Assembly: GCA_016649715.1 (NCBI GenBank)
Contig: JAENXC010000013.1
Coordinates: 38,283 to 102,282, forward strand
Length of the DNA: 64,000 nt
Reading direction: 5' to 3'
DNA from: Flavobacteriaceae bacterium
GTDB lineage: Bacteria; Bacteroidota; Bacteroidia; Flavobacteriales; Flavobacteriaceae
Part shown: piece after piece, positions 15,145-23,887 of the stretch
Layout of the letters: each line of letters opens with the position of its first letter
Position numbering within the stretch: the first letter of the stretch is position 1
Notes under the pieces: model-generated
The model's database searches: none
The model's input: only the letters and a program-made list of their open reading frames with translations
What the model was told of the DNA's origin: nothing
Made by a program: the position numbers and the translations under genes

Positions 15145-15777
15145 ATGAATTATTCGGTAGTAGTTGTTGACGATCATTTTTTGCTTTCTCAGGCAATCGG
15201 TGGGTTGGTCCAGGAATTCAAAAACTTTGAAGTGCTCTATCTGTGCAAAAATGGCCGAGAGCTATTGGATAAATTTAAAGACCCCAAAAATATTCCAGAT
15301 TTGGTATTGATGGATATAAAAATGCCCATTCTTAACGGAATAGAAACCACCGAGCTTCTAAAACAGAATTATCCAAAAGTAAAAGTGCTAGCCCTTTCCA
15401 TAGAAGAAGACGAATACACTATTCTGAAAATGCTCCGCGCGGGGGCCAAGGGCTATTTGATGAAAGACACAAAAAAAGATATACTGGAAGAAGCGTTACT
15501 GCAAGTAATGGAAAAAGGTCAGTACTATACAAACACGGTATCACAAATACTGATGGAGTCTTTGGAAAAGGACATTGTAACCGAAATAAAAGACAAGGAG
15601 CTGGATTTTATCAAATTGGCCTGTACAGATATGAGCTATAAAGAAATTTCAGACGTAATGTTCTGCAGTTATAAAACCGTGGAAGGTTATAGGGATTCCT
15701 TGTATAAAAAATTAAAAATAAAAAACAGGATAGGGCTTGTGCTTTTTGCCATTCACCACAATTTGTTTACACCTTAA
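15145..15777 (+). CDS. LuxR/NarL-family response regulator
   Basis: 210 aa. The receiver domain (1-120) has acidic pocket D9-D10, phosphoacceptor D57 in LVLMDIKMP, and K in LMKDTKKD. The C-terminal HTH (about 145-205) shows DMSYKEISDVMFCSYKTVEGYRDSLYKKLKI, a degenerate form of the usual LuxR helix-turn-helix. It follows its kinase directly and should act as the DNA-binding output of this four-gene cassette. Target genes cannot be read from the sequence. Confidence 0.92.
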   Translation: MNYSVVVVDDHFLLSQAIGGLVQEFKNFEVLYLCKNGRELLDKFKDPKNIPDLVLMDIKMPILNGIETTELLKQNYPKVKVLALSIEEDEYTILKMLRAGAKGYLMKDTKKDILEEALLQVMEKGQYYTNTVSQILMESLEKDIVTEIKDKELDFIKLACTDMSYKEISDVMFCSYKTVEGYRDSLYKKLKIKNRIGLVLFAIHHNLFTP

Positions 15778-15797
15778 AAAGCGATATTCAAATTAAC

Positions 15798-16322
15798 TTA
15801 GAAAAGTTCGCTCACTTCTTTTTTCACATAAGTCATTGCTTTTTGCGAAGGCGAAACTTCTTCCATAAAATGCTGTAACAGCCATTCCCGCATCTTGTCA
15901 ACATTTCCGTCTTTTTTGTGCATTGCTCCTTGACGGATAACGTGGATCGTGGCATTCTTTGCGGCATTTACAAGATTCCAACATTCCGGAGAGACATAAA
16001 TCTGTTGTGTGAGATTGTGTTCGTATTCCTGTTCAATGTTTTTAACCAGCAAATTTTCATAATCCTCTTTTGAATCTGAAAAAGGTTTTACACGGACTAG
16101 CAATTTGTTTGGGTCTATGCGCTCCAAGAACAGCGAGATGCGTTCATAAGCCTGCAACCGTAGCGGCAAAACATGTTTCTGCGCCTCCTTCTGCACTAAA
16201 TACCTTCTGCGGCCTTCTTCGTTGGTGGTATGGCCTTTAAAGAAAAAATAGGCGACAATACCCACAACAATGGCGGGCAAAAGATAGGCTACATAACTGA
16301 TAACTTGAGAAACTTCATCCAT
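15798..16322 (-). CDS. Membrane-anchored hypothetical protein (DUF7935-like)
   Basis: 174 aa. One N-terminal transmembrane helix (about residues 8-28, VAYLLPAIVVGIVAYFFF) is followed by a basic, helical cytosolic domain with RRRYLVQKEAQKHVLPLRLQAYER. It resembles a flavobacterial family I believe is catalogued as DUF7935; no function is known to me. It converges with the response regulator gene and stands alone. Confidence 0.7.
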   Translation of the reverse strand: MDEVSQVISYVAYLLPAIVVGIVAYFFFKGHTTNEEGRRRYLVQKEAQKHVLPLRLQAYERISLFLERIDPNKLLVRVKPFSDSKEDYENLLVKNIEQEYEHNLTQQIYVSPECWNLVNAAKNATIHVIRQGAMHKKDGNVDKMREWLLQHFMEEVSPSQKAMTYVKKEVSELF

Positions 16323-16506
16323 AGGATTTTTCGAAATTTTAATTGAATCCCAAAATTAGCTTGTTTTTAGCAGTTCCACAAATAAACAACAATCAACCAA
16401 ATGAGTATTTCCTCGAATGAACCCCACAATTCCGAAAATGGACAATAGTAGGTTTAATATTGAGAGGTACATTTAAGGGATAATCTTCATTTTAAATCTT
16501 TAAATT

Positions 16507-18267
16507 ATGAAAACAAAATTACAAATGCTCATGTTCTTTAGTTTAATAACTATAAGCGCATTCTCACAGTTTCAATATAGCACTTCTGTGGCAAATGAAC
16601 ACTTTCACGACCTTAATATCACACCACTTACGCAATCCACGGATTATATTGTATCTGGGAACTTTTTTGATGTAACCATGCAGACTGAGGAACCTTTCCT
16701 AAAAAGGGTGGACCAAAACGGAACCGTTATTTGGATACGGAAATACAACAATCCGTCCTTTGCCCATGCCCGTGCGTTTGATATTATAGCTTTTGGAGAT
16801 TTTATTGTAATGACCGGATCCATTGATGTTGCCGGAACCAAACGGGTTTTTATTGCCAAGTTTTTGGCAGCGAATGGAGCTTTTTTCGGGGCTGAATTCT
16901 ACAGTATTGTTTCCCCCAACTTTAACTCGCGCGGGTTAAAAATAAAATTTACCGAAAGTGATGCCAATGGTGATGGAATTCCAGACTCGGGTTTTGTGGT
17001 TGCCGGATTTTTCAGCGATTGTTACAACGTAAACATCAATTGTCCTAATAATAATATTGGATTCGTATTACGGACCGATTTCAATCTGACAATGATGTGG
17101 AACACTGAAATTGACACCAATAATATATTCAATACTTTGGAAGTTGATTTTGCGAATGATGTTACCGAGACCAATGATGGTTTTTTCATCACTGGTAGTG
17201 TTACCGGCAATATACCGGGAACATCAATCCCACAGCAGGGAACACTTGCCCATAAATTGGATTTTATGGGAAATTTGGTGTGGGACAATAGCTATATTTT
17301 CAGCAATACTTCGGAGGTGAGTGTTGATGCCTATTTTGACCAGTCCACTAATGAAATTTTTATGCTGGCTAATTATTCAAACGTGCATTACTTCGGGGTT
17401 ACTGTATTGGATAATACCACTGGAACGATAAACCTCGCAAAATCTTGGTATGCCTCTGATGCTAGTCCTGCAGGAAGCTTGGATAAGTATGGTTTTAGGA
17501 TTATGGAGTCCTTTGGAAACCCCGCCAACTTGATCATTACGGGCTATGATAGGGATGAAAATTATGTGGCCGCAGACGGTAGTTCACAGTTCGGGCAGTC
17601 CAATGTTTTTGTTTACGAATTTTTAAAGGCCACTGGGTCTCAAGTGGGGATAAGCTATCAATATTTAACCCCCCATGTGGAACCTACAACTGACGAATTC
17701 AACTTTTGGAACACCCAAATGCCGTTGGTTTATTATCCTGACATTAGTTTTGACTATCCGAATCCGGCTGGAAGTTCCTATTACTATCACGTAGGGTATC
17801 GCACCGCGCTGTCTGCTACCTATACAGAGGCAGAACTCTATAAAACCACTACCGTTAACTTGCGGAACCAATGCGAAAACCTAATTCTTCAATTGATGCC
17901 AAATCCATTGACAGTTACGCCTATCCCAGTCTTTTCCGGACCCACACCTACAATCCAAAACTCCTTTCCTTTGAATCAGATAAATGTTCCTTTTACCATA
18001 ACTTCTTGTGACCCCTCACTGTCCACCGACGAGGAAATAGAAGGCAAAATGGGGATGTATCCGAATCCCGCAGACGATATTGTTTATTTTACGGCCACGA
18101 ACCTAAAAAATTACACAGTAACTGATGCGTTGGGCAGAACCATTTCGCAAGGAGTATTTACAAATGAGGCCTCTATAAATGTTAATAGTTTGAATCAAGG
18201 TGTCTATTTGGTAAATGTGATTGATGGTTCAGGGAAAATGCAAACTTTTAAACTATTGAAAAAGTAA
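16507..18267 (+). CDS. Secreted protein with T9SS type A sorting domain, propeller-like repeats
   Basis: 586 aa. A signal peptide ends at about residue 20 (SLITISAFSQ). The body has repeated beta-blade-like units with tryptophan or phenylalanine ends (GTVIWIRKYNNPS, MMWNTEIDTN, NLVWDNSYIF), suggesting a beta-propeller. No catalytic motif is visible. The last 75 residues are the T9SS sorting domain (GMYPNPADDIVYFTATNL, TVTDALGRTISQ, LNQGVYLVNVID, ending MQTFKLLKK). It is followed 55 nt later by a two-component system in the same direction, whose propeller kinase may be functionally linked. Confidence 0.8.
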   Translation: MKTKLQMLMFFSLITISAFSQFQYSTSVANEHFHDLNITPLTQSTDYIVSGNFFDVTMQTEEPFLKRVDQNGTVIWIRKYNNPSFAHARAFDIIAFGDFIVMTGSIDVAGTKRVFIAKFLAANGAFFGAEFYSIVSPNFNSRGLKIKFTESDANGDGIPDSGFVVAGFFSDCYNVNINCPNNNIGFVLRTDFNLTMMWNTEIDTNNIFNTLEVDFANDVTETNDGFFITGSVTGNIPGTSIPQQGTLAHKLDFMGNLVWDNSYIFSNTSEVSVDAYFDQSTNEIFMLANYSNVHYFGVTVLDNTTGTINLAKSWYASDASPAGSLDKYGFRIMESFGNPANLIITGYDRDENYVAADGSSQFGQSNVFVYEFLKATGSQVGISYQYLTPHVEPTTDEFNFWNTQMPLVYYPDISFDYPNPAGSSYYYHVGYRTALSATYTEAELYKTTTVNLRNQCENLILQLMPNPLTVTPIPVFSGPTPTIQNSFPLNQINVPFTITSCDPSLSTDEEIEGKMGMYPNPADDIVYFTATNLKNYTVTDALGRTISQGVFTNEASINVNSLNQGVYLVNVIDGSGKMQTFKLLKK

Positions 18268-18322
18268 AGTTAGGTCTAACTGTTTTTTGATTAAATTTAA
18301 AGTCAGTCAGTTAGCTTTAATT

Positions 18323-21142
18323 ATGAAGTTAAAAAAATTCCATATCACTACATTTATTATTTTGATATGGAATTTTTCATTTTCTCAACAATTTATAAAC
18401 TATACCAGTAATGATGGCCTGCCAAGCAATCATGTATATAGGATTACTCAAGATCATAAAGGCTTTATTTGGGTGATAACCGATACGGGAATTGCAAAAT
18501 TTGATGGGACAAAGTTCAAAACTTTTACAACCCGTGATGGAATGCCCACCAATGATATATGGGACATTGCCATAACACCAGACGATAGGGTTTGGTTTTT
18601 TTCTAAATCTCCAATGCTGGGTTATATTGAGAATGACAAGGTTTATGCTTTTCCAACAGAGAATGACAATGATATTTTATACCCAACGTCCATTTCTCAA
18701 TATGGCAATTCTGTTGTTTTTGGGTACAATGAAAACTGGTATTATTTAGAAGATTCGTGTTGGCAACTTTTTAAGGAAACCGCGGGATCTTCCACCAAAT
18801 TAGAACCGGTAGGGAAACAAATGACTCGACTGACATCCAACCAATTAAAAAATGTTTTTCACAAAAATAAAGAGACGATGGCTTTATATTCGGGTAGAAA
18901 TGAAGAAATTCTAATCATCAGAAATCTGGACAGTCTAAGCTTTTGGCTTTATAAAGGAGGCTATGGAATCCTGAATTTGAACACTAAAAATATGTTTCGT
19001 AGTGAATTTCATAAAAAATATGGGCTTGAATTTAGCGGCATTGAACGGTTCCATTTCGTAAACAATCAAATTCAAATTACGGGCAATAATTATGTGGCAA
19101 GGCTTGGAAAAGATTTTCAAATAGAATCTCCCGTCCTGTTTCCAAAGGAATTACAGTCTCATTTCTCGATGATTGATAAATCTGGAAATATTTGGTTGGC
19201 TACCTTCAATAATGGAATATATATGCTCCCGCAAGTTAGAAGAACCATTGCCTACAGTTTGCCAAACGAAAAGGTAACCGACTTGGTTCAGATTGATGAT
19301 AAATTAATGGTCAGTGTTTTTGATAAAGGGTTTTATCAATTCGACAAAAATAGCACTGCCTTTATGCCCGTTATGGAACAAAAAGGATATGCGAATAGAG
19401 CTGTGAAAATAGATTCTTTGCATAAAAGCTATTTTATTTCTGAATCCAGAATTGTTCAGTTCCAGAAAAATTCAACTCCCATTACCCTTGTCAATAGCAA
19501 AGAAAATAGAAACGATGTGGCTCGCGATTTAGTTTATTATAAAGGGTATTTATACGGCAATGTAGCCACCGTACTTAATAAGTTGCACCCAGAAACCTTA
19601 CGAATAATAAACCAGTACCATTTGGTAGGGATTACCAAAATAATCTCTTTTAATGATTGTATTATTATTGCAACCACTCGAGGACTAAAGATGTTTAAAA
19701 ACGACAGCATTCAACCCATACCGTCGCTGGATCTAAGATTGCAAAAACCCGTTTCCAACCTTAAAAAAGTCAATGATTCCACTCTTTTGGTAATGACCAA
19801 TGGATATGGCACTTTTATTACAAATCTGAAGGAAAGCAGCTTGTTACCTGGATCAGAATATTCCAGCGCACAAGATGCCTATATAGAAAATGATACCATT
19901 TGGATAGCCTCCGAAAATGGGGTGATGCGTTACCAGAAAAATGGCAATAACTATTTAATAATGAAAAGGTATGGCCCAAGTGATGGCTTACCATCAAAAA
20001 TGAGCAATACTGTGGCTATTTTTAATAATCAAATTATTGTGGGAACAGATAATGGCATTGCGGTTTTTTCAAAAACCCTTCAAAAAAAACCTCAACTTTT
20101 GGATATTTTTATTGAGAAGGCGAATTACAACCATCAACCTATGACAGCGAATACCAATTCGTTTGAATATACAGCCGAAAACAATATTAATTTTGAAGTT
20201 TTCAGCCTTGATTTTTCGGTAGGGAGTACCGAGTTTACGTATGATTATAAACTAACTCCCTTACAACACGATTGGAATAGCACAAGTTCGGCCAGCCTGA
20301 ATTTTACCAATCTGTCTCCCGACGATTATACATTATTTGTGAAAACTGGGAAATTTCAAAAGGAAATTGCGTTTTCCATCATGCCTTTATGGTGGCAAAG
20401 AACTTGGACTCAGTTGGTTTTCGTGGCAGGTGGCCTCATTATGTTATGGCTAGTTTTGTTTCAATTTAAAAAAAAGGAATTGACTCGGAAAACCGCCAAA
20501 CTCTCAGCCCAAAAAAAGCTAGCAGAATATGAGCTATATGCCCTTCGGTCGCAAATGAACCCACATTTTGTTTTTAATTCCTTGGCCGCTATCCAATTTT
20601 ATATCAACGAAAACGATTTTGAAACTTCGGAAAAATATCTCATTAAATTCTCGAAGTTGATCCGACAATTTTTTGAACTTTCGAAGCAAGAGGAAATTAC
20701 TGTGAATGATGAAATTGCTTTGTTGAAAAACTATTTGGATATTGAAAAATTACGGTTTAAAGAAAAATTGACCTATTCGATACTTTTGGATAATCAAATA
20801 AATGCCGAAACCACCACCATTCCATGTATGCTGTTGCAACCCATTGTGGAAAATGCAGTGAATCACGGTATTTTCAACAAAAAAACCGATGGGAAAATAG
20901 CGATAGATTTTAAAATTATGGATGAGGGGATTATTATAGAAATCACGGATGATGGAGTGGGTTTTGCGAATTCAAAAAAGAATAGCACGAGGGCCATTAA
21001 TTCCTCGAATGTGTTAGCAGAACGGATAAAAATCATCAATGAATCTGACCGATGGAATATTATTTACACCACCGCCGAGGCATTTCCAAAAAGAGCCAAT
21101 AAAGGAAATATTTCAAAATTTATTATAAAGAGAAAAAAATGA
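18323..21142 (+). CDS. Propeller-containing LytS-like sensor histidine kinase
   Basis: 939 aa from the ATG at 18323, where a signal-like segment begins (IILIWNFSFSQQ). Residues about 25-690 are two-component propeller repeats (SNDGLPSNHVYRITQDHKGFIWV, DGMPTNDIWDIAI, PSDGLPSKMSNTV) and a Y_Y_Y-type Ig domain, all periplasmic. One transmembrane helix follows (WTQLVFVAGGLIMLWLVLF), then a coil and the His_kinase domain with H748 in RSQMNPHFVFNSLAAIQ. N-box LLQPIVENAVNHG and ITDDGVGF complete the ATPase. This is the architecture of one-membrane-span kinases paired with LytTR regulators. The regulator ATG overlaps this stop by 4 nt. Confidence 0.92.
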   Translation: MKLKKFHITTFIILIWNFSFSQQFINYTSNDGLPSNHVYRITQDHKGFIWVITDTGIAKFDGTKFKTFTTRDGMPTNDIWDIAITPDDRVWFFSKSPMLGYIENDKVYAFPTENDNDILYPTSISQYGNSVVFGYNENWYYLEDSCWQLFKETAGSSTKLEPVGKQMTRLTSNQLKNVFHKNKETMALYSGRNEEILIIRNLDSLSFWLYKGGYGILNLNTKNMFRSEFHKKYGLEFSGIERFHFVNNQIQITGNNYVARLGKDFQIESPVLFPKELQSHFSMIDKSGNIWLATFNNGIYMLPQVRRTIAYSLPNEKVTDLVQIDDKLMVSVFDKGFYQFDKNSTAFMPVMEQKGYANRAVKIDSLHKSYFISESRIVQFQKNSTPITLVNSKENRNDVARDLVYYKGYLYGNVATVLNKLHPETLRIINQYHLVGITKIISFNDCIIIATTRGLKMFKNDSIQPIPSLDLRLQKPVSNLKKVNDSTLLVMTNGYGTFITNLKESSLLPGSEYSSAQDAYIENDTIWIASENGVMRYQKNGNNYLIMKRYGPSDGLPSKMSNTVAIFNNQIIVGTDNGIAVFSKTLQKKPQLLDIFIEKANYNHQPMTANTNSFEYTAENNINFEVFSLDFSVGSTEFTYDYKLTPLQHDWNSTSSASLNFTNLSPDDYTLFVKTGKFQKEIAFSIMPLWWQRTWTQLVFVAGGLIMLWLVLFQFKKKELTRKTAKLSAQKKLAEYELYALRSQMNPHFVFNSLAAIQFYINENDFETSEKYLIKFSKLIRQFFELSKQEEITVNDEIALLKNYLDIEKLRFKEKLTYSILLDNQINAETTTIPCMLLQPIVENAVNHGIFNKKTDGKIAIDFKIMDEGIIIEITDDGVGFANSKKNSTRAINSSNVLAERIKIINESDRWNIIYTTAEAFPKRANKGNISKFIIKRKK

Positions 21143-21879
21143 AAAAAATAACGGCTTTATTAGTGGATGATGAAATTTCTTCCCTTAAACTTCTTCAACA
21201 GAAGGTAAGGAAATTATTCCCAGAGCTTGATATTTTGGGAATCTTTCAAATTCCTGAAGACGCAATAAAATTTATAAAAAAAACTCCACCCGATATTTTG
21301 TTTTTGGATGTTCAAATGCCTCGGATGAACGGATTCGAATTGCTTTCCAGCTTAAAAGTAATTGAATTTCAGGTAATTTTTGTTACTGCTTATAGTGAAT
21401 ATGCCTTAAAAGCTTTTAAACAATCTGCTGTGGATTACATCCTAAAACCCATTGAGGATCGTGAGTTGCAAATTGCCATAAACAAGGCATTCAAAATTAT
21501 TGAACTAAAAGAACAGCATGAAAATCATTCCAAACTTATTGATATTCTAACGGATACCATAACAGGGAATAATAAACTTATCATCCCAACCGTCAAAGGC
21601 CTTTCCTTTATTTCGCAAGATGAGGTAATACATCTTGAAGGTTATGATGGATACACTAAAATCCATTTGGTGTTAGGGGTTGAGATTGTGAGTTCCTATA
21701 ATTTGGGAAAATTTGAGAAAACACTTAAAAAGGTATTTTTCAAATGCCACAAATCGCACATCGTTAACCTCGAAAAAGTGCGCAGTTTTGAAAACGAAGG
21801 CTATCTGGTTTTGGAAAACGGCAACCGCGTCCCTATTTCAAAGGCAAACAAAAATGCCTTTTTGCAAATGTTCCGCTGA
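21139..21879 (+). CDS. LytTR-family response regulator
   Basis: 246 aa. The receiver domain has phosphoacceptor D57 in PDILFLDVQMPRMNG and the AVDYILKPI loop. The C-terminal LytTR DNA-binding domain (about 145-246) shows IIPTVKGLSFISQDEVIHLEG, FFKCHKSHIVNLEKV and VPISKANKNAF. Overlap with the kinase gene (ATGA) makes translational coupling likely. LytTR regulators bind paired half-sites upstream of targets; none can be assigned here. Confidence 0.94.
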   Translation: MKKITALLVDDEISSLKLLQQKVRKLFPELDILGIFQIPEDAIKFIKKTPPDILFLDVQMPRMNGFELLSSLKVIEFQVIFVTAYSEYALKAFKQSAVDYILKPIEDRELQIAINKAFKIIELKEQHENHSKLIDILTDTITGNNKLIIPTVKGLSFISQDEVIHLEGYDGYTKIHLVLGVEIVSSYNLGKFEKTLKKVFFKCHKSHIVNLEKVRSFENEGYLVLENGNRVPISKANKNAFLQMFR

Positions 21880-21880
21880 G

Positions 21881-21921
21881 GTTCAGTGGTCAGTATTCAG
21901 TTGCTTGCATCAGTATTCAGT
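21881..21921. repeat. Heptamer array, ATTCAGT type
   Basis: Consecutive 7-mers GTTCAGT, GGTCAGT, ATTCAGT, TGCTTGC, then ATCAGT and ATTCAGT, starting 1 nt after the LytTR gene stop codon. It belongs to the 7-nt-period class found in many gaps of this window. Confidence 0.7.
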
Positions 21922-22005
21922 AAATGCACTATTCAGCACATCATCCGGTGCCCAACACCTGTCTCCCAGCACCCGTCAACAGGTTACCTCTTTGGAGTAA
22001 GGGGA

Positions 22006-23622
22006 CTAATACCGCACTTTATTTTCCTTTCTCATCGCTTTCACTTCTTTCTTAGCCTCTTTTTCGTGGTAGTTTCCTCCGAGATATTCACAGTTCGATA
22101 AAGCTTTCATACTTTCGAAAGGTACTTCACATTTGTGGTACATAAAAGATTGTGCCAAGGTTTTGATGAGGTTTTTGTCACCAACGGTAAGATCTACATC
22201 ATCCATCGTAAATTGGCACGGGTGCTCGTAACCACAGGCGTGCGTCATTTCAAGCAGTTCCTTCCGAAAGTTTTTAAAGTAGAAATGCGCCCGTACGGAT
22301 TTGTCTTCAATATTTATTCCGCGCTGAAGCCATTTGTTTTGCGTTGTTACCCCAGTGGGGCATTTGTTGGTATGGCAAAGCTGCGCTTGAATACAGCCGA
22401 TGCTCATCATGGCCTCACGGGCCACGTTGATAAGATCGGCGCCCATGGAAAATGCCATGGCCGCAGGTGCAGGGAATCCTAATTTTCCACTACCTATAAA
22501 AACAATCCGATCGCAGAGATCGTATTTTTTAAAAATTTTATAAACTTCCGCAAACCCGAAAAGCCACGGCAGCGAAACGTGGTCCGCAAAACTTGGGGGC
22601 GCGGCACCGGTGCCGCCTTCGCCGCCGTCAATGGTTATAAAATCTGGACCTTTGCCTGTTTCCTTCATGATTTTGGCCAGTTCTTCCCATCCATTTAAAC
22701 GGCCCACGGCAGATTTAATTCCAACGGGAAGACCTGTTGCTTCGGCGATCTTTTCCACAAATTCAATCAAACCTCTAATGCCGTTAAAAGCAGTATGGTT
22801 TGGGGGAGAAAGCACATCTTTTCCAAGTGGTACGTGGCGTATTGCAGCAATTTCAGGAGTTATTTTGGCCCCCGGCAGCACACCGCCCTTTCCAGGTTTG
22901 GCACCTTGGGAAAGTTTGACTTCAATGGCCCGTACTTGTGGGTTATCGTTTACCAGTTTTACAATTTTTTCCATGGAGAAATTACCATCTTCATCACGGA
23001 CCCCAAAATATCCTGTTCCGAAGTGAAAAATAACATCTGCACCAGTTTTATGATAAGGGGAAAGCCCACCTTCACCAGTATTGTGGTAACAATAGGCAAG
23101 GGTGCAGCCTTTGTTCAAAGATTCCACAGCCCTTGCGGAAAGCGACCCAAAACTCATTGCCGACACGTTGATTACCGAAGTGGGGCGATAGAGCCTTCTT
23201 CGCTTATTGTAACTGCCCATAACCTTTGCACAAGGCACAAAATATGGATTTTTGTAGTTCGGGTTATCTTTTTCAACCTTGTATGGCAGCAGTGAATTGT
23301 TTATAAAAATGTAATTTGGTTTATAGATATCGCGGTCGGTTCCGAAACCTTCGTAATTGTTTTCGTTCTTTGCCGAAGCATAGATCCAACTACGCTCTAT
23401 GCGATTAAAAGGAAGCTCTTCACGGTTGTTGGCCACAATATATTGCCGAAGCTCCGGCCCAATACTTTCCAACATATACCGAATATGGCCCAAGATGGGG
23501 AAGTTGTGGCTTACGGCATGGCGCTTGTTGAAAAAGATGTCGCGTATGGCAACAATAAAAAGGAATATCAATATCCAGGCCCACCAAGGCATTGCAGCAA
23601 TAAAGTTTAAAATTTCATCCAT
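22006..23622 (-). CDS. Membrane-anchored FMN-binding glutamate synthase-family protein
   Basis: 538 aa. An N-terminal transmembrane helix (PWWAWILIFLFIVAI, about residues 11-25) precedes the FMN/Fe-S domain of glutamate synthase (GltB central region). Visible family stretches are SVINVSAMSFGSLSARAVESL, KLSQGAKPGKGGVLPG, DGGEGGTGAAPPSF, and the cysteines of CIQAQLCHTNKCPTGV. The glutaminase domain of true GltB is missing, so it cannot use glutamine that way. Such stand-alone proteins are common; the substrate is uncertain. It is followed by no partner subunit gene. Confidence 0.85.
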   Translation of the reverse strand: MDEILNFIAAMPWWAWILIFLFIVAIRDIFFNKRHAVSHNFPILGHIRYMLESIGPELRQYIVANNREELPFNRIERSWIYASAKNENNYEGFGTDRDIYKPNYIFINNSLLPYKVEKDNPNYKNPYFVPCAKVMGSYNKRRRLYRPTSVINVSAMSFGSLSARAVESLNKGCTLAYCYHNTGEGGLSPYHKTGADVIFHFGTGYFGVRDEDGNFSMEKIVKLVNDNPQVRAIEVKLSQGAKPGKGGVLPGAKITPEIAAIRHVPLGKDVLSPPNHTAFNGIRGLIEFVEKIAEATGLPVGIKSAVGRLNGWEELAKIMKETGKGPDFITIDGGEGGTGAAPPSFADHVSLPWLFGFAEVYKIFKKYDLCDRIVFIGSGKLGFPAPAAMAFSMGADLINVAREAMMSIGCIQAQLCHTNKCPTGVTTQNKWLQRGINIEDKSVRAHFYFKNFRKELLEMTHACGYEHPCQFTMDDVDLTVGDKNLIKTLAQSFMYHKCEVPFESMKALSNCEYLGGNYHEKEAKKEVKAMRKENKVRY

Positions 23623-23708
23623 AATTTAATTTTCAGTAGAGGCGCGATTTGTTGCACGCAAAATATTTGATGTTCAATAATAGGCATTTAGGTTCAGTGT
23701 AACGACAT

Positions 23709-23757
23709 CGGTCATCGGTCATCCGTCATCCGTCATCCGTCATCCGTCATCCGTCAA
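23709..23757. repeat. Heptamer tandem array, CCGTCAT x7
   Basis: Seven contiguous 7-mers: two CGGTCAT, four CCGTCAT and one CCGTCAA, in the gap between the glutamate synthase-like and helicase genes. This is the least degenerate array in the window. Confidence 0.9.
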
Positions 23758-23887
23758 CCAAAAATCGCCTTTAAAGATATTTATTTTCAACCGATCAAAA
23801 ATAAAAAAGATGTTTATAATTTCACACAGATCTATTTACTTATTCCTTTCATAATGGCTATTTTCACAACTTGAAGAAAATGAAGTT

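Noticed and set aside
22795..23295. 166-aa frame on the plus strand
   Set aside because: It is antisense to the well-supported FMN-binding glutamate synthase-like gene.
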